Notes: generated by a model from the letters alone, not told the origin. A stretch of 64,000 nt of DNA from Cupriavidus sp. P-10 (GCF_003402535.2 NZ_AP025171.1:1550001-1614000), one strand, 5' to 3'. Shown: positions 45,674 through 54,923, counted from the stretch's first letter. Numbers and translations are program-made.

Positions 45674-46131
45674 ATGGCGGAAGGATTTGACGAACTCAAG
45701 GCTCCCGGCGCCCGCGCACTCAACGAGCTGACCACCGGGCGGCAGGCTTACTTCCTCGAAGTACCCGGCACGGCCAGCGCCGCCGCGCTGTCGGTGGTGT
45801 CCTTCGAAGCGGTGGAACGGATGGGCGCCCCCTATGTCGTCACCATCCAGCTCACGCACCCGCTGGCACTCTCCCGTGCCGACTACCTGGGCCGCGAAGC
45901 GACCTTCCTGATCGCTCCCGCCAACGGCGGCGAGCCACGCAAGTTCGCGGGGTGCATCACCCACTTCCGCCAGACCCGCCAGACCCGCGATTTCGGTGGC
46001 TACGAGAGCGTGGTCGGGCCGCTGGTCGCGCGACTGCCGCTCACGCGCGCCAGCCGAATCTACCAGCAGCAGACCGCTCCGCAAATCATCGAGGCGATCC
46101 TCCGCCGGCACGACCTCCCCCCGCGGCAGAA
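45674..46131 (+). pseudogene. vgrG: 5' part of a type VI secretion vgrG, truncated by an IS
   Basis: About 152 codons of a VgrG N-terminal (gp27-like) region: a beta-rich start with SVVSFEAVERMGAPYVVTIQLTHP, then LGREATFLIAP and GCITHFRQTRQTRDFGGYESVVGP, to TAPQIIEAILRRHDLPP. VgrG forms the spike of the type VI secretion needle and carries effectors. The frame is cut at about 46131 by the IS3-family element and ends inside it. The rest of the gene resumes at 47771. As it stands no functional spike can be made. Confidence 0.85.
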
Positions 46132-46181
46132 TAGATGTCGCCCCTATAGAATTTGAACCCTGGGGGCGATGAGAGAGAGAA

Positions 46182-46661
46182 GTGGCTCGTTACGGGAAGG
46201 ATTTCAAGGACCGGGCGGTAGCGCGGTTGTTACCGCCGGAGAGTGCGGCGGTGGAAGTGGTTGCAAGGGAACTGGGTGTGGCAGTGGCCACGCTGGAGCG
46301 CTGGCGTGCGGACGCTATGTCCATGCCCGCTCGCGAGCGGGCATGGACAGCGGCGGCCAGGTTTGAGGCGGTGCTGGCGACGGCTGCGATGGACGAGGCC
46401 AGCAAGAACGCCTGGTGCCGTGAGAACGGTGTGTATCCGCAGGAGTTGGAGCAGTGGCGTGCTGCCGCCACGCAGGCGCTGGCGGAGCCCGAGGATGCGC
46501 GCGCCACCCCTCGCGAGACGAAGGCCGATCGGCGCCGCATCAAGGAACTCGAACGCGAGCTGCGCCGCAAGGAGAAGGCGCTGGCTGAAGCCGCCGCCCT
46601 GCTGATACTCTCAAAAAAGCTAGAGGGCATCTTCCCGAAGGACAAGGACGAGGACGCATGA
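46182..46661 (+). CDS. IS3-family transposase OrfA (helix-turn-helix)
   Basis: 159 residues from a GTG start with a purine-rich GAGAGAGAGAA upstream. The N-terminus ARYGKDFKDRAVARLLPPES and the VEVVARELGVAVATLERWRAD helix-turn-helix are typical of IS3 OrfA. The C-terminal half is a charged coiled coil (RRIKELERELRRKEKALAEAAALL), which in this family mediates dimerisation. Its stop overlaps the OrfB start as ATGA at 46658-46661. Confidence 0.92.
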   Translation: MARYGKDFKDRAVARLLPPESAAVEVVARELGVAVATLERWRADAMSMPARERAWTAAARFEAVLATAAMDEASKNAWCRENGVYPQELEQWRAAATQALAEPEDARATPRETKADRRRIKELERELRRKEKALAEAAALLILSKKLEGIFPKDKDEDA

Positions 46662-47755
46662 TCGGCCTGGAAGATCGCCACACGATGGTCCGCCATATCG
46701 AAACCGCGCATGCAGGCGGCGCTCGCCTGCGCCTGGCGTGCGAGGTAGCTGGCATAACCGTGCGCACTCTGCAACGCTGGAAGGCCCACGATGGCCTGGT
46801 GGTCGGCGACCGCCGCCCCGGGGCCGAACGGCCCACGCCCGCGCATGCGCTGAGCATTGAGGAGCGCGAACGCATTCTGGCCGTTGCCAACGAGCCGCGC
46901 TTCGCCGACATGCCGCCGGCGCGCATCGTACCGATGCTGGCCGACGAGGGTGTCTACCTGGCCAGCGAATCGAGCTTCGGTCGGGTGCTGCGCGCCCATG
47001 GGCAGACCCGGCATCGAGGACGCGCTAAGGCGCCGCGCCAGCGCCGTCCGCCCACCACGCACGTGGCCACGGGGCCGCGCCAACTGTGGTGCTGGGACAT
47101 GACGTATTTGCCGGCCGAGGTCGCCGGGCGCTGGTTTTATCTGTACCTCATCCTGGACGTGTACAGCCGCAAAATCGTGGGCTTCGAGGTCCACGACCGC
47201 GACGACGCCGACCACGCGGCGCATCTGGTCAAACGCACAGCGCTGGCCGAGGGCATTCACGCCATGGCGGCCAAGCCGGTGCTGCACGGTGACAACGGCG
47301 CCACGCTCAAGGCCACCACGGTGTTGGCGATGTTGCACTGGCTGGGCGTCAAGCCCTCGTACTCGCGTCCGCGGGTGAGCGACGATAACGCCTTCGTGGA
47401 AAGCCTGTTCCGCACGGCCAAGTACCGGCCGGAGTTCCCGTCTACAGGCTTTGCCGATCTGGTCACGGCACGTACGTGGGCGGCCCACTTCGTCCACTGG
47501 TACAACCATGAGCACCGGCACAGCGGCATCCGCTACGTGAGCCCGGCACAGCGCCATGCCGGAGAGGACAACAAGATTCTGGCCGCGCGCCACGCGCTCT
47601 ATGTTCAGGCTCGTGACTGCAACCCGCGTCGCTGGTCACGACACACGCGCGACTGGTCGCCAATCGACACGGTCACGCTCAATCCGGAGCGCGAGATTGC
47701 CGTGCCCACCGGTGGTATCAAGCCAGGAGCCGAAAACCAGCGTTTGGCTGCATGA
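46658..47755 (+). CDS. IS3-family transposase OrfB (DDE integrase)
   Basis: 365 residues with a complete retroviral-integrase-type catalytic core: Asp in WCWDMTYLPAEV, Asp in LHGDNGATLKA and Glu in SDDNAFVESLF, the last two with exactly 35 residues between them as in the IS3 family. An N-terminal HTH_21-like region precedes it. Both frames look intact, so the element may still move. The start overlaps OrfA by four bases, so production of separate proteins by coupling is as likely as a frameshift fusion. Confidence 0.95.
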   Translation: MIGLEDRHTMVRHIETAHAGGARLRLACEVAGITVRTLQRWKAHDGLVVGDRRPGAERPTPAHALSIEERERILAVANEPRFADMPPARIVPMLADEGVYLASESSFGRVLRAHGQTRHRGRAKAPRQRRPPTTHVATGPRQLWCWDMTYLPAEVAGRWFYLYLILDVYSRKIVGFEVHDRDDADHAAHLVKRTALAEGIHAMAAKPVLHGDNGATLKATTVLAMLHWLGVKPSYSRPRVSDDNAFVESLFRTAKYRPEFPSTGFADLVTARTWAAHFVHWYNHEHRHSGIRYVSPAQRHAGEDNKILAARHALYVQARDCNPRRWSRHTRDWSPIDTVTLNPEREIAVPTGGIKPGAENQRLAA

Positions 47756-47770
47756 ATGAGGCGACATCTA

Positions 47771-48135
47771 CCTTGACGCGCGCCGACCTCAAGGGCCACC
47801 GGTTCATCTTCAAGACACGCCACAAATGCCCGCGCCACGCCTTCCGCATGCGGTATCAGATGCCGGATTGGGACAATATCCGGCTGTTGATGGCGCAGGA
47901 GGGCCTGTACTGCTGGCCTTCCCCGACGGCAACCACGCTGCCAAGAAGGCCGTGACAGGCAGCAGGGTGCCTACCTGCATTCGACGGCCACAGCGCCACC
48001 TTCCATTGCTCCGGCGCCTTCAAGGTGAAAGCCGCGTCCTTTACGTTCGAAGGTCCGGACGGGATGGACTTTGCCTTGCCGACCCTGCCGAATAGCCAAT
48101 TGCAGCTCAGCAACCTGTATCCATCATCCCACTGA
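47771..48135 (+). pseudogene. vgrG: 3' remnants of vgrG with internal deletion
   Basis: Right after the IS, ADLKGHRFIFKTRHKCPRHAF and RMRYQMPDWDNIRLLMAQEGLY continue the VgrG base domain. The frame then stops at 47955. Further on, another frame reads FDGHSATFHCSGAFKVKAAS and TFEGPDGMDFALPTLP to a stop at 48133, the DUF2345-type C-terminus of VgrG. Some 400 codons of spike domain between them are missing and at least one frameshift is present. The remnant directly precedes the effector gene. Confidence 0.82.
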
Positions 48136-48137
48136 TC

Positions 48138-50567
48138 ATGATCATCAGCCCCCCCTTCCTGCCGGCCAACGGCATGGAATCCAGCGATCCGGCCAGGATT
48201 GACCCGATGATGGATGTCGTGGACAAGCTCGAATTGCCCCATCACGGCGTCTACCCAATCGCGTTTGACCGCCGCTGGCATTGCGGTGCGCATCTGCAGC
48301 CAAGCCTCCAGAATGAGGCGGTCCGAGCCATCGCGGATGGTGAAGTCGTTGCCTATCGCGTCAGCCAGAAAGCCATTGGAGATGGGCAAAAGAAGAACGA
48401 CGGCAGCGATGCACTGAACTCGAACACCGGCTTTGTACTGCTCAAGCACACCACAGAGACAGGGGATGGCAGAACCATTACCTTTTATTCGTTGTACATG
48501 CACCTGCTGGATCTCGAAAGCACGCGCACGAACATCAAGCCGTTGCCGGCTAACCCACCGGCGGTCGGATCATCCACGGTGCTTCCGAAATGGCTTTGCT
48601 ATCCGAGCGATGGCGTGAAGGTGCCGCAAAACCTGAAGGTCTACCGCAAGGACATGCTCGGATATCCCGGAGCCTGCCACGGGCAATCGCACCTTCACTT
48701 CGAGATCTTCATGACCGAAGTCGACTTCGGGGCATGGTTCGAACAGGCTGGCCACACGGTGCAGCTTGGAAATGCGGCTCCCACTACCCCAGCGTCAAAA
48801 GACTACTGGGGGCATAGCTACTTCGTCATCACAGGCCCTCAAGCGTTCGTCAGTACTCCGAATGCGGTCGGAGCAGCCGCCGAGTACTTTCCAGCGCTGC
48901 AGGCGGGCACACTGGACGCCGGCAACAAGCTGTATGTCGAAGCCTATTTTCACAAGGGCCAACGCTACACACGTTCCTGGCTGGAAAAGGTCGACACCAT
49001 TACGCTGCTGACGCCTGCTCCAGAACGGGACGCCTATGCAGACTACGAGTACAAGATGTACGCGCGCGCCACCGCGCTCTATCCGTCATGCCCGAGCGAC
49101 GGCTACGAGATGCTCCGGTTCGGGCGGATTTTAAGCAAAGATCTGACTCCGCCTGCTGCCCCGCCAAAGACGTGGGTGGCGGTGACCTTCGATGCGGGCA
49201 AGCAGGGCTATGTTGATATCAGCCAGAGCACAATCCAGAAACTCTCCGATGCGAATTTCCCGTTCTTTACGGGCTGGCAGAAGATCGACGAAGGCAATGC
49301 GCTGTTCAGCCAGGACGGACTCTGCGATCAAGACGCACTGCGCAACATTGTCAAGGTAGTCGAGGACCTGGAAACACCAACCGAGCGTTTGCGCCCTGAA
49401 TGGGGGCAGGAAGACAAGCTGGCCGCTTACATCCAAACTCACGCCGAGGTAAGGGAAAAACTCAAGGGTTTCATTTGCCACGCCCCGAGCGAATGGGATG
49501 CAAGCGGCAACGAGGAGCGCTACAAGCGGTTGAATGACCCGAATGGGTTCTTCGGAAAGCGTAAGGAAACCGATCCAAATGGCTACAACAATTTCCTCAA
49601 ATTCCAGAAGCAACTTCAGTTTCTTGACAAGACCCCGCTGGACAGTGGGCAGAAATTCTGGTTCTTCCACCCCCTGGCGTTTGTGCGCCATTTCAGGAAA
49701 TGTGGGTGGCTGGCTAGAAATGAACTTCTGCAACTTCTTCCTGCCTTTACATTCGATAAAAACGGGGCGAACTGGCTGTGGTCGAATATATCATTGAATG
49801 GAGCCGCATCGCTTCTTTCCAATGATTGTAGTGATGCCATTTCTCGCCGGCTCGAACTAAATGCAGCACTCCGAAAATACGGAATAACCCCTCTAGTTCG
49901 CATGGCTTGTTTCTTTGGAAATGCAACCCAAGAAACGCAGTGGTTTCAAAAATATCATGAGGGGTCGCCATACTGGTATAGGCCGTGGGATGGGCGAGGA
50001 TTCCTCCAACTCACTCACGCAGCCAATTACATCAAATACTGGACATTTCGCGGGCTTACCACCAATGAACAGAGTAAGCTTATTTTGCAGCAGCATACCA
50101 CCCAGGCGAATAATAATCGTCCCGTTATTAACGGCAAGAGGACGATGTTCGACCCAGCAAATTCGTTGAGCGACACATCGACACATATTTCTGCCGAAAT
50201 TATAAATCGAAGAAATGACACAAAGAATGCATTCGAGGCTGCAGATAGCGCGGGCTCCTACTGGGCCTGGTCGAATGCGGCTTCTGGAGCCGATGAATAT
50301 TATTCCACACCAAACGGAACTTTGAAGGTTCTCAACACCAATAGTGGCCCAAGGCATTATTATGAGAACAGAGCTTTTGGGAAAGTTGCCGGCACCGTCA
50401 ATACCGGATCCCCCTCAAGCAGTTATTCAGCCATATGGGGCATCCAGGCTAGATTTCTGGCTTTTGGGAACGCACAAGTTGTATTGCTAGATGCACCGGC
50501 ATTCAACCAGATAGACGGAAGTTTTAGCCAGATTCCAGTAGATTACGTTCGCCGGGAGATTCCGTGA
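48138..50567 (+). CDS. probable type VI effector: M23-like peptidase plus GH19-like lysozyme domain
   Basis: 809 residues, starting 2 bases after the vgrG remnant. Residues about 30-200 resemble an M23 peptidase: AFDRRWHCGAH (His48 and His52), VRAIADGEVVAYRV, YSLYMHL and GQSHLHFEIF (His185 and His187). The usual HxGxD aspartate is replaced by His52. Residues about 585-720 resemble a GH19/lysozyme fold: MACFFGNATQETQWF with Glu599 as likely catalytic acid, then DGRGFLQLTHAANYIKYW. The middle part is unassigned. The protein could cut both peptide and glycan of peptidoglycan in a rival's periplasm. There is no signal peptide, as expected for a VgrG cargo. The GC content falls clearly in the last third. 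Confidence 0.78.
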   Translation: MIISPPFLPANGMESSDPARIDPMMDVVDKLELPHHGVYPIAFDRRWHCGAHLQPSLQNEAVRAIADGEVVAYRVSQKAIGDGQKKNDGSDALNSNTGFVLLKHTTETGDGRTITFYSLYMHLLDLESTRTNIKPLPANPPAVGSSTVLPKWLCYPSDGVKVPQNLKVYRKDMLGYPGACHGQSHLHFEIFMTEVDFGAWFEQAGHTVQLGNAAPTTPASKDYWGHSYFVITGPQAFVSTPNAVGAAAEYFPALQAGTLDAGNKLYVEAYFHKGQRYTRSWLEKVDTITLLTPAPERDAYADYEYKMYARATALYPSCPSDGYEMLRFGRILSKDLTPPAAPPKTWVAVTFDAGKQGYVDISQSTIQKLSDANFPFFTGWQKIDEGNALFSQDGLCDQDALRNIVKVVEDLETPTERLRPEWGQEDKLAAYIQTHAEVREKLKGFICHAPSEWDASGNEERYKRLNDPNGFFGKRKETDPNGYNNFLKFQKQLQFLDKTPLDSGQKFWFFHPLAFVRHFRKCGWLARNELLQLLPAFTFDKNGANWLWSNISLNGAASLLSNDCSDAISRRLELNAALRKYGITPLVRMACFFGNATQETQWFQKYHEGSPYWYRPWDGRGFLQLTHAANYIKYWTFRGLTTNEQSKLILQQHTTQANNNRPVINGKRTMFDPANSLSDTSTHISAEIINRRNDTKNAFEAADSAGSYWAWSNAASGADEYYSTPNGTLKVLNTNSGPRHYYENRAFGKVAGTVNTGSPSSSYSAIWGIQARFLAFGNAQVVLLDAPAFNQIDGSFSQIPVDYVRREIP

Positions 50568-51307
50568 AAAACGCAAACATGGCAGCAAAAGCCCTTGGGA
50601 TGACATTCATCCTGTCAATCAATTTAACATTCGCTGAAATAGCGCCAGTACCAAAAACCTCCGTGGGAAACGATATTGGAAGCTCACAGTTCGCTGATGG
50701 GCCCGGAAATATCGCTGTTACCCTAGGGGATTGCAAATTTTCGATTAATCTTGCCAAAGACGACCACATTCGATTCAATGATCCTGATATGATTATTTAT
50801 CGATCAGCGACGCGATTTTCTGATAATAGAATGCCATATCTTTCGCAGACCGAAATGGCGGCCGGCTATGATTGGTCGTTCAAAAAGAAAGGGAGACTTG
50901 ATGACAGATGGATTGGAATAATGTGCGAAAGCACATCCAACTTTTCATGGGGTATTAAAAATATCGAAAATGTTACTCCGGAATTGACGCAAATAATAGC
51001 CACAAATTCATACAGGTGTCCAGCCAAATTTACCAACAATGCCTGGAATCCAATTTCAATGGGTAAAGGCGTGAAGTTTCGCGCGCTTGATGGGAAAGGA
51101 TGGTCGGGAGTCGTAGTTGCATATCTCCATCGAAATAATCAAACCAAGCTTGAGCGAATAAATATTTGCATCGTTCAAGGCAGCAATGTATTGATTGGGG
51201 CGTCGGAAAATTTTAATGGAACTCTGCGTATTCCCGTTTCGTTTTTTGATGAAATCGCTGAACTCATGTCGTCCATAGAGTTTGATCACAGCGACAAAGA
51301 GAGATGA
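50564..51307 (+). CDS. putative periplasmic immunity protein for the upstream effector
   Basis: 247 residues starting with GTG at 50564; the GTGA overlaps the effector stop, so the two are translationally coupled. A signal peptide (ALGMTFILSINLTFA, with cleavage near AEIAP) directs it to the periplasm, where a peptidoglycan hydrolase effector would act on the producer's kin. The mature part has few recognisable motifs; two or three cysteines may form disulfides. It is distinctly AT-rich compared with the flanking genome, a sign of transfer. Immunity is inferred from position, export and coupling only. Confidence 0.65.
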   Translation: MKNANMAAKALGMTFILSINLTFAEIAPVPKTSVGNDIGSSQFADGPGNIAVTLGDCKFSINLAKDDHIRFNDPDMIIYRSATRFSDNRMPYLSQTEMAAGYDWSFKKKGRLDDRWIGIMCESTSNFSWGIKNIENVTPELTQIIATNSYRCPAKFTNNAWNPISMGKGVKFRALDGKGWSGVVVAYLHRNNQTKLERINICIVQGSNVLIGASENFNGTLRIPVSFFDEIAELMSSIEFDHSDKER

Positions 51308-51355
51308 AATCCAACTCACAATCATCACTTGTCGAGGCGCGTTCATATAGGAGCC

Positions 51356-51393
51356 AAAAAAAAGGCGCCAGTCCCCGCCTGAGGACTGGCGCC
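51356..51393 (-). terminator. rho-independent terminator of the 51413 ligase operon
   Basis: A perfect 11-bp stem (GGCGCCAGTCC at 51364-51374 with GGACTGGCGCC at 51383-51393) with an 8-base loop is followed on the minus strand by eight Ts. It lies 20 bases beyond the ligase stop. Confidence 0.93.
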
Positions 51394-51412
51394 AAGCTCC
51401 TTACCTTCTCTC

Positions 51413-53059
51413 TCAGGCTGCGTCTTCCCGCAGCTGCTTCTTGTTGATTTTGCCTACGCTGGTCTTCGGGATCGCATCGACGAACGTGATGCGGTCGGCC
51501 TCGGGCACCGCGTACTTGCTGATGCGCTGCGACGCGACATGTCCCAGCAGATGCCCGCGAACCTGCTCCGCATCCACCTCCACGCCCGCCTTGCGCACCA
51601 CGAAAGCCATCGGCCGCTCACCCCACCGTGCATCCGGAACGCCGATCACCGCGCATTCCAGCACGCCGGGCACTTCGGTGATCAGGTTCTCCACCTCGAT
51701 CGACGACACCCACTCGCCGCCGGTCTTGATCACGTCCTTGATGCGGTCGACGATCTGCACAAAGCCATCCTGGCCCATCACCGCGACGTCCTGCGTATGC
51801 AGGTAGCCGCCTGCCCACAGGTCTTCCGATGCCGCCGGCTTGCCGAAGTACGCCTTGGTCAGGAACGGCGCACGCAGCACGATCTCGCCCCGGCTCTTGC
51901 CGTCACGCGGCAGGTCCTGCATGTCTTCGCTGACGACGCGGTAGTCCACCAGCGTCACCGGACGGCCGGTGGAGCAGCGCATGCGGACTTCTTCCGCACG
52001 GTCCTTCGGCTTGCGGCCGGGCGGCAGCTGCGCCAGCGACACGATCGGGCCGGTCTCCGACATGCCGTAGCCGGCAAAAATGTCGATGCCGCGGTCCAGG
52101 GCCGCCTCGCACAGCGCCGGCGGCAGCGCCGAGCCACCGATGATGATCTTCCAGCCGGACAGGTCCGGCTTGCCGTTGGCGGACGCCTGCAACAGCATCT
52201 GCAGGATGGTCGGCACGCAGTGCGAGAAGGTGACCTTCTCGGTCTCGCGCAGCTTCAGCAGCTGGTCGGGCACATAGCGGCCCGGCAGCACCGTGCGCAG
52301 CCCCAGCATCACGGCGATGTAGGGGATGCCCCACGCCAGCACGTGGAACATCGGCGTGATCGGCATGTAGACATCTTCGCGATGCATGCGCTGCCCTTCG
52401 CGCGGCGAGCACAGGCTCGTCGCCGACGCCAGCGTGTGCAGCACGATCTCGCGGTGGCTGTAGCAGACACCTTTCGGGTCACCGGTGGTGCCGGTCGTAT
52501 AGAAGGTGGCCGCCTTGGTGTTCTCGTCGAAGTCCGCGAACTCGAAGTCCGGCGACGCCTGCGCCAGCAGCGCCTCGTACTCGCCGGCGAACGGCACGCT
52601 GGTCTTCGGCACGTCCTGGCCATCGGCCAGCAGCACGAAGCGCGGGTTGCCGGTCAGCTGCGGGCGGATCTGCTCGATCACCGGCAGGAAGTCCGGGTGC
52701 ACCAGCACGATCGCGGCGCCGGCATCGTTGAGGGTATAGAGGATCTGCTGGGGCGACAGCCGCACATTGACGGTGAACAGCGTGGCCCCCATCATCGGCA
52801 CGCCGAAATAGCATTCCAGGTAGCGGTGGCTGTCCCAGTCCATCACGGCAACGGTGCTGCCATGGCGGACGTCCAGCGCAGCCAGCGCCGAGGCCAGCTT
52901 GCCGATGCGGTGGCGGAAATCGCGGAACGTATAGCGCATCTCGCCGCGGTAGCTGATCTCCTGGTCGCCATAGAGGCTCAGGGCGTTGGTCAGCAGCTGC
53001 TTGACCAGCAGCGGATAGGCGTAGGCCGACTTGGCCGGTGTAATCAGGTTGTCTTGCAT
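51413..53059 (-). CDS. long/medium-chain fatty-acid-CoA ligase-like AMP-forming enzyme
   Basis: 548 residues. The adenylation motif TFYTTGTTGDPKGVCYSHRE, the GYGMSETGP motif, GYLHTQDVAVMGQDGFVQIVDRIKDVIKTGGEWVSSIEVE and the C-terminal PKTSVGKINKKQLRE are intact. It activates a carboxylic acid to its CoA ester. It closes a minus-strand operon with a TauD-like dioxygenase (23 bases upstream) and a quinone oxidoreductase (13 bases further), and ends in a strong terminator. The three may degrade one acid substrate under the divergent AraC regulator. Confidence 0.92.
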   Translation of the reverse strand: MQDNLITPAKSAYAYPLLVKQLLTNALSLYGDQEISYRGEMRYTFRDFRHRIGKLASALAALDVRHGSTVAVMDWDSHRYLECYFGVPMMGATLFTVNVRLSPQQILYTLNDAGAAIVLVHPDFLPVIEQIRPQLTGNPRFVLLADGQDVPKTSVPFAGEYEALLAQASPDFEFADFDENTKAATFYTTGTTGDPKGVCYSHREIVLHTLASATSLCSPREGQRMHREDVYMPITPMFHVLAWGIPYIAVMLGLRTVLPGRYVPDQLLKLRETEKVTFSHCVPTILQMLLQASANGKPDLSGWKIIIGGSALPPALCEAALDRGIDIFAGYGMSETGPIVSLAQLPPGRKPKDRAEEVRMRCSTGRPVTLVDYRVVSEDMQDLPRDGKSRGEIVLRAPFLTKAYFGKPAASEDLWAGGYLHTQDVAVMGQDGFVQIVDRIKDVIKTGGEWVSSIEVENLITEVPGVLECAVIGVPDARWGERPMAFVVRKAGVEVDAEQVRGHLLGHVASQRISKYAVPEADRITFVDAIPKTSVGKINKKQLREDAA

Positions 53060-53081
53060 GCTCTTTTGCTCTAAGCCTTGT

Positions 53082-53930
53082 TCAGTACGGGCGCGTGCCG
53101 ATGATGCCGGCGCGTTCCATCTTGCGGTGGCAAGGCGGGTAATCCATCACCGCATAGTGCTGCGTGGCGGTGTTGTCCCAGATCGCCATGCTGTCCGGCG
53201 CCCAGCGCCAGCGCACCTGGTATTCGGGGATGTAGGCCTGGCTTACCAGGTAGCGCAGCAGGTCCCCAGCGCCCGGATTGGCGTCCTGGCCGAATCGCAC
53301 GCGTGCGGCGGTGTGGTAGTTGGTGAAGTGCGTGGTGAAGGCGTTGACGTAAAGCACCTTCTCGCCGGTGTCGGGGTGCGTGCGCACGACCGGATGCTCG
53401 GCATCGGGATACTGCGCCTTCAGCGCCAGGCGCTTTTCGATCGGCATGGCGGCGCCAAAGCTGGCTTCGATACTGTGGCGTGCGCGCAGTTCGGCGATCT
53501 CCGACTTGATGTGGTCGGGCAGCCGTTCGTACGCCAGCGCCATGTTCGCCCACATGGTGTCGCCACCGACCGGCGGGCATTCCAGGCAGCGCAGCACTGC
53601 GCCGAACTGCGGCGCCTCGCGCCACGTGGTGTCGGAGTGCCAGGCGTTCTCGTAGCGGTCATTGGGCTGGTCGGGCGTCTTGTAGATGCGCACCAGGCCC
53701 GGGTGTTCCGGGTCGCTGCCGGCCACCGGGTGGTCTTCCAGTTCGCCGAAGCGGCTGGCGAAGGCAACGTGATCGGCCCGGCTGAGCTTCTGGTCGCGCA
53801 GGAACAGCACGCGGTGCTGCAGCAGCAACGCGCGGATCTCGGCGAACAGGCCGTCGTCGCGCACGGCATCAGCCAGGTTGACGCCGCTCAATTCGGCGCC
53901 CAGCGCGCAGGTGAGTTGTTGGACTCGCAT
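53082..53930 (-). CDS. TauD/TfdA-family Fe(II)/2-oxoglutarate dioxygenase
   Basis: 282 residues with the facial-triad metal ligands His98 and Asp100 (NAWHSDTTW) and the distal His258 (TATQHYAVMDY), followed by the Arg that binds 2-oxoglutarate (CHRKMERAG). Family members hydroxylate taurine, 2,4-D, sulfonates or alpha-substituted acids. Operon context with an acyl-CoA ligase and a quinone oxidoreductase suggests attack on an acid or ether-type compound; the substrate is unknown. Confidence 0.93.
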   Translation of the reverse strand: MRVQQLTCALGAELSGVNLADAVRDDGLFAEIRALLLQHRVLFLRDQKLSRADHVAFASRFGELEDHPVAGSDPEHPGLVRIYKTPDQPNDRYENAWHSDTTWREAPQFGAVLRCLECPPVGGDTMWANMALAYERLPDHIKSEIAELRARHSIEASFGAAMPIEKRLALKAQYPDAEHPVVRTHPDTGEKVLYVNAFTTHFTNYHTAARVRFGQDANPGAGDLLRYLVSQAYIPEYQVRWRWAPDSMAIWDNTATQHYAVMDYPPCHRKMERAGIIGTRPY

Positions 53931-53942
53931 GGCTTTGGCTCC

Positions 53943-54923
53943 TTAAATGACAAAGATCGACGAACCGGTGGTCTTGCGCGACTCCAGGTCGAGGTGCGCC
54001 TGCACCGCGTCTTCGAGCGCGTAGCGCTGGTTGATCTCGATCCGGATGCGGCCGGAGCCGACGTGATCGAACAGTTCCCCGGCCAGCTGAGCCTTCTCGG
54101 CAGGATCGAAGATGTAGTCGGCCAGCGCCGGGCGGGTCAGGAACAGCGAGCCCTTCATCGCCAGCAGCACCGGGTCGAACGGCGGGATCGGTCCCGAGGC
54201 CGTGCCTACGCAGACCATGGTGCCGCGGCGCCGCAGCGAATCCAGCGACGACGCGAAGGTGCTCTTGCCGACGCTGTCGAACACCACCGAGACGCCGACG
54301 CCGTCGGTCAGTTCGCGCACGCGCTTAGCCACGTCTTCATGGCTGTAATTGATGACGTGGTCGCAGCCATGGGCGCGCGCCACTTCGCCCTTGGCCTCGC
54401 TCGACACCGTGCCGATCACGGTCAGGCCCAGCAGCTTGGCCCATTGCGAAACGATCAGGCCCACGCCGCCAGCGGCCGCGTGCAGCAGGATGGACTCGCC
54501 CGGCTGGAACGCATGGATGCGGCGCATCAGGTAGGCCGAGGTCAGGCCGCGCATGGTCATGGCCGCCGCGGTCTCGAAGCCGATGGTGTCGGGCAGGCGG
54601 ATCAGCGGCGCGGCCGGCACCAGGCGCTCGGTGCTATAGGCACCCAGCGTGTTGATGAAGCCGGTATACGTGACGCGATCGCCCACGGCAACGTTGGTCA
54701 CGCCCGGGCCGATGGCCAGCACCACGCCCGCGGCTTCCACGCCCATGCCGGACGGCAGCGGCACCGGATAGGTGCCATTGCGGAAGTAGGTATCGGCGTA
54801 GTTCAGGCCCACCGCCACGTGGCGGATGTGCACCTGCCCCGCGCCGGGCTCTCCCACCGGTGCGTCTTCGTAACGCAATACCTCGGGGCCGCCAGTCTCA
54901 TACATACGGACGATCTTTGCCAT
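53943..54923 (-). CDS. zinc-less NADPH:quinone oxidoreductase (MDR superfamily)
   Basis: 326 residues from the ATG at 54923, preceded by GGAG. The MDR fold is clear: GGPEVLRYEDAPVGEPGAGQVHIRH, then VGLNYADTYFRNGTYP and the Rossmann motif HAAAGGVGLIVSQWAKLLG. The structural and catalytic zinc cysteines are absent, as in QOR/zeta-crystallin enzymes. It reduces quinones or enones with NADPH. It heads the minus-strand operon, and its promoter faces the AraC operator candidate at 55001. Confidence 0.92.
   Translation of the reverse strand: MAKIVRMYETGGPEVLRYEDAPVGEPGAGQVHIRHVAVGLNYADTYFRNGTYPVPLPSGMGVEAAGVVLAIGPGVTNVAVGDRVTYTGFINTLGAYSTERLVPAAPLIRLPDTIGFETAAAMTMRGLTSAYLMRRIHAFQPGESILLHAAAGGVGLIVSQWAKLLGLTVIGTVSSEAKGEVARAHGCDHVINYSHEDVAKRVRELTDGVGVSVVFDSVGKSTFASSLDSLRRRGTMVCVGTASGPIPPFDPVLLAMKGSLFLTRPALADYIFDPAEKAQLAGELFDHVGSGRIRIEINQRYALEDAVQAHLDLESRKTTGSSIFVI

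Larger units (their letters stand above)
46132..47770 (+). mobile_element. IS3-family insertion sequence inside vgrG
   Basis: About 1.64 kb. TAGATGTCGCC at 46132-46142 is repeated inverted at 47760-47770 and looks like the inner part of the terminal repeats. The exact ends may lie a few bases further out, since CAGAA and CAAGG flank them. Two overlapping transposase frames fill it. Genuine vgrG-like sequence flanks both sides. I see no clear target-site duplication, perhaps because the flanks have decayed. Confidence 0.88.

Noticed and set aside
46600..46665. Programmed -1 frameshift between transposase frames
   Set aside because: A short A-run (CTCAAAAAAGC) is present near 46610, but OrfB has its own ATG in an ATGA overlap and no supporting stem-loop was seen.
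46132..47770. Target-site duplication of the IS3-family element
   Set aside because: Bases next to the inverted repeats (AGAA on the left, CCTT on the right) do not match; the exact ends are uncertain.
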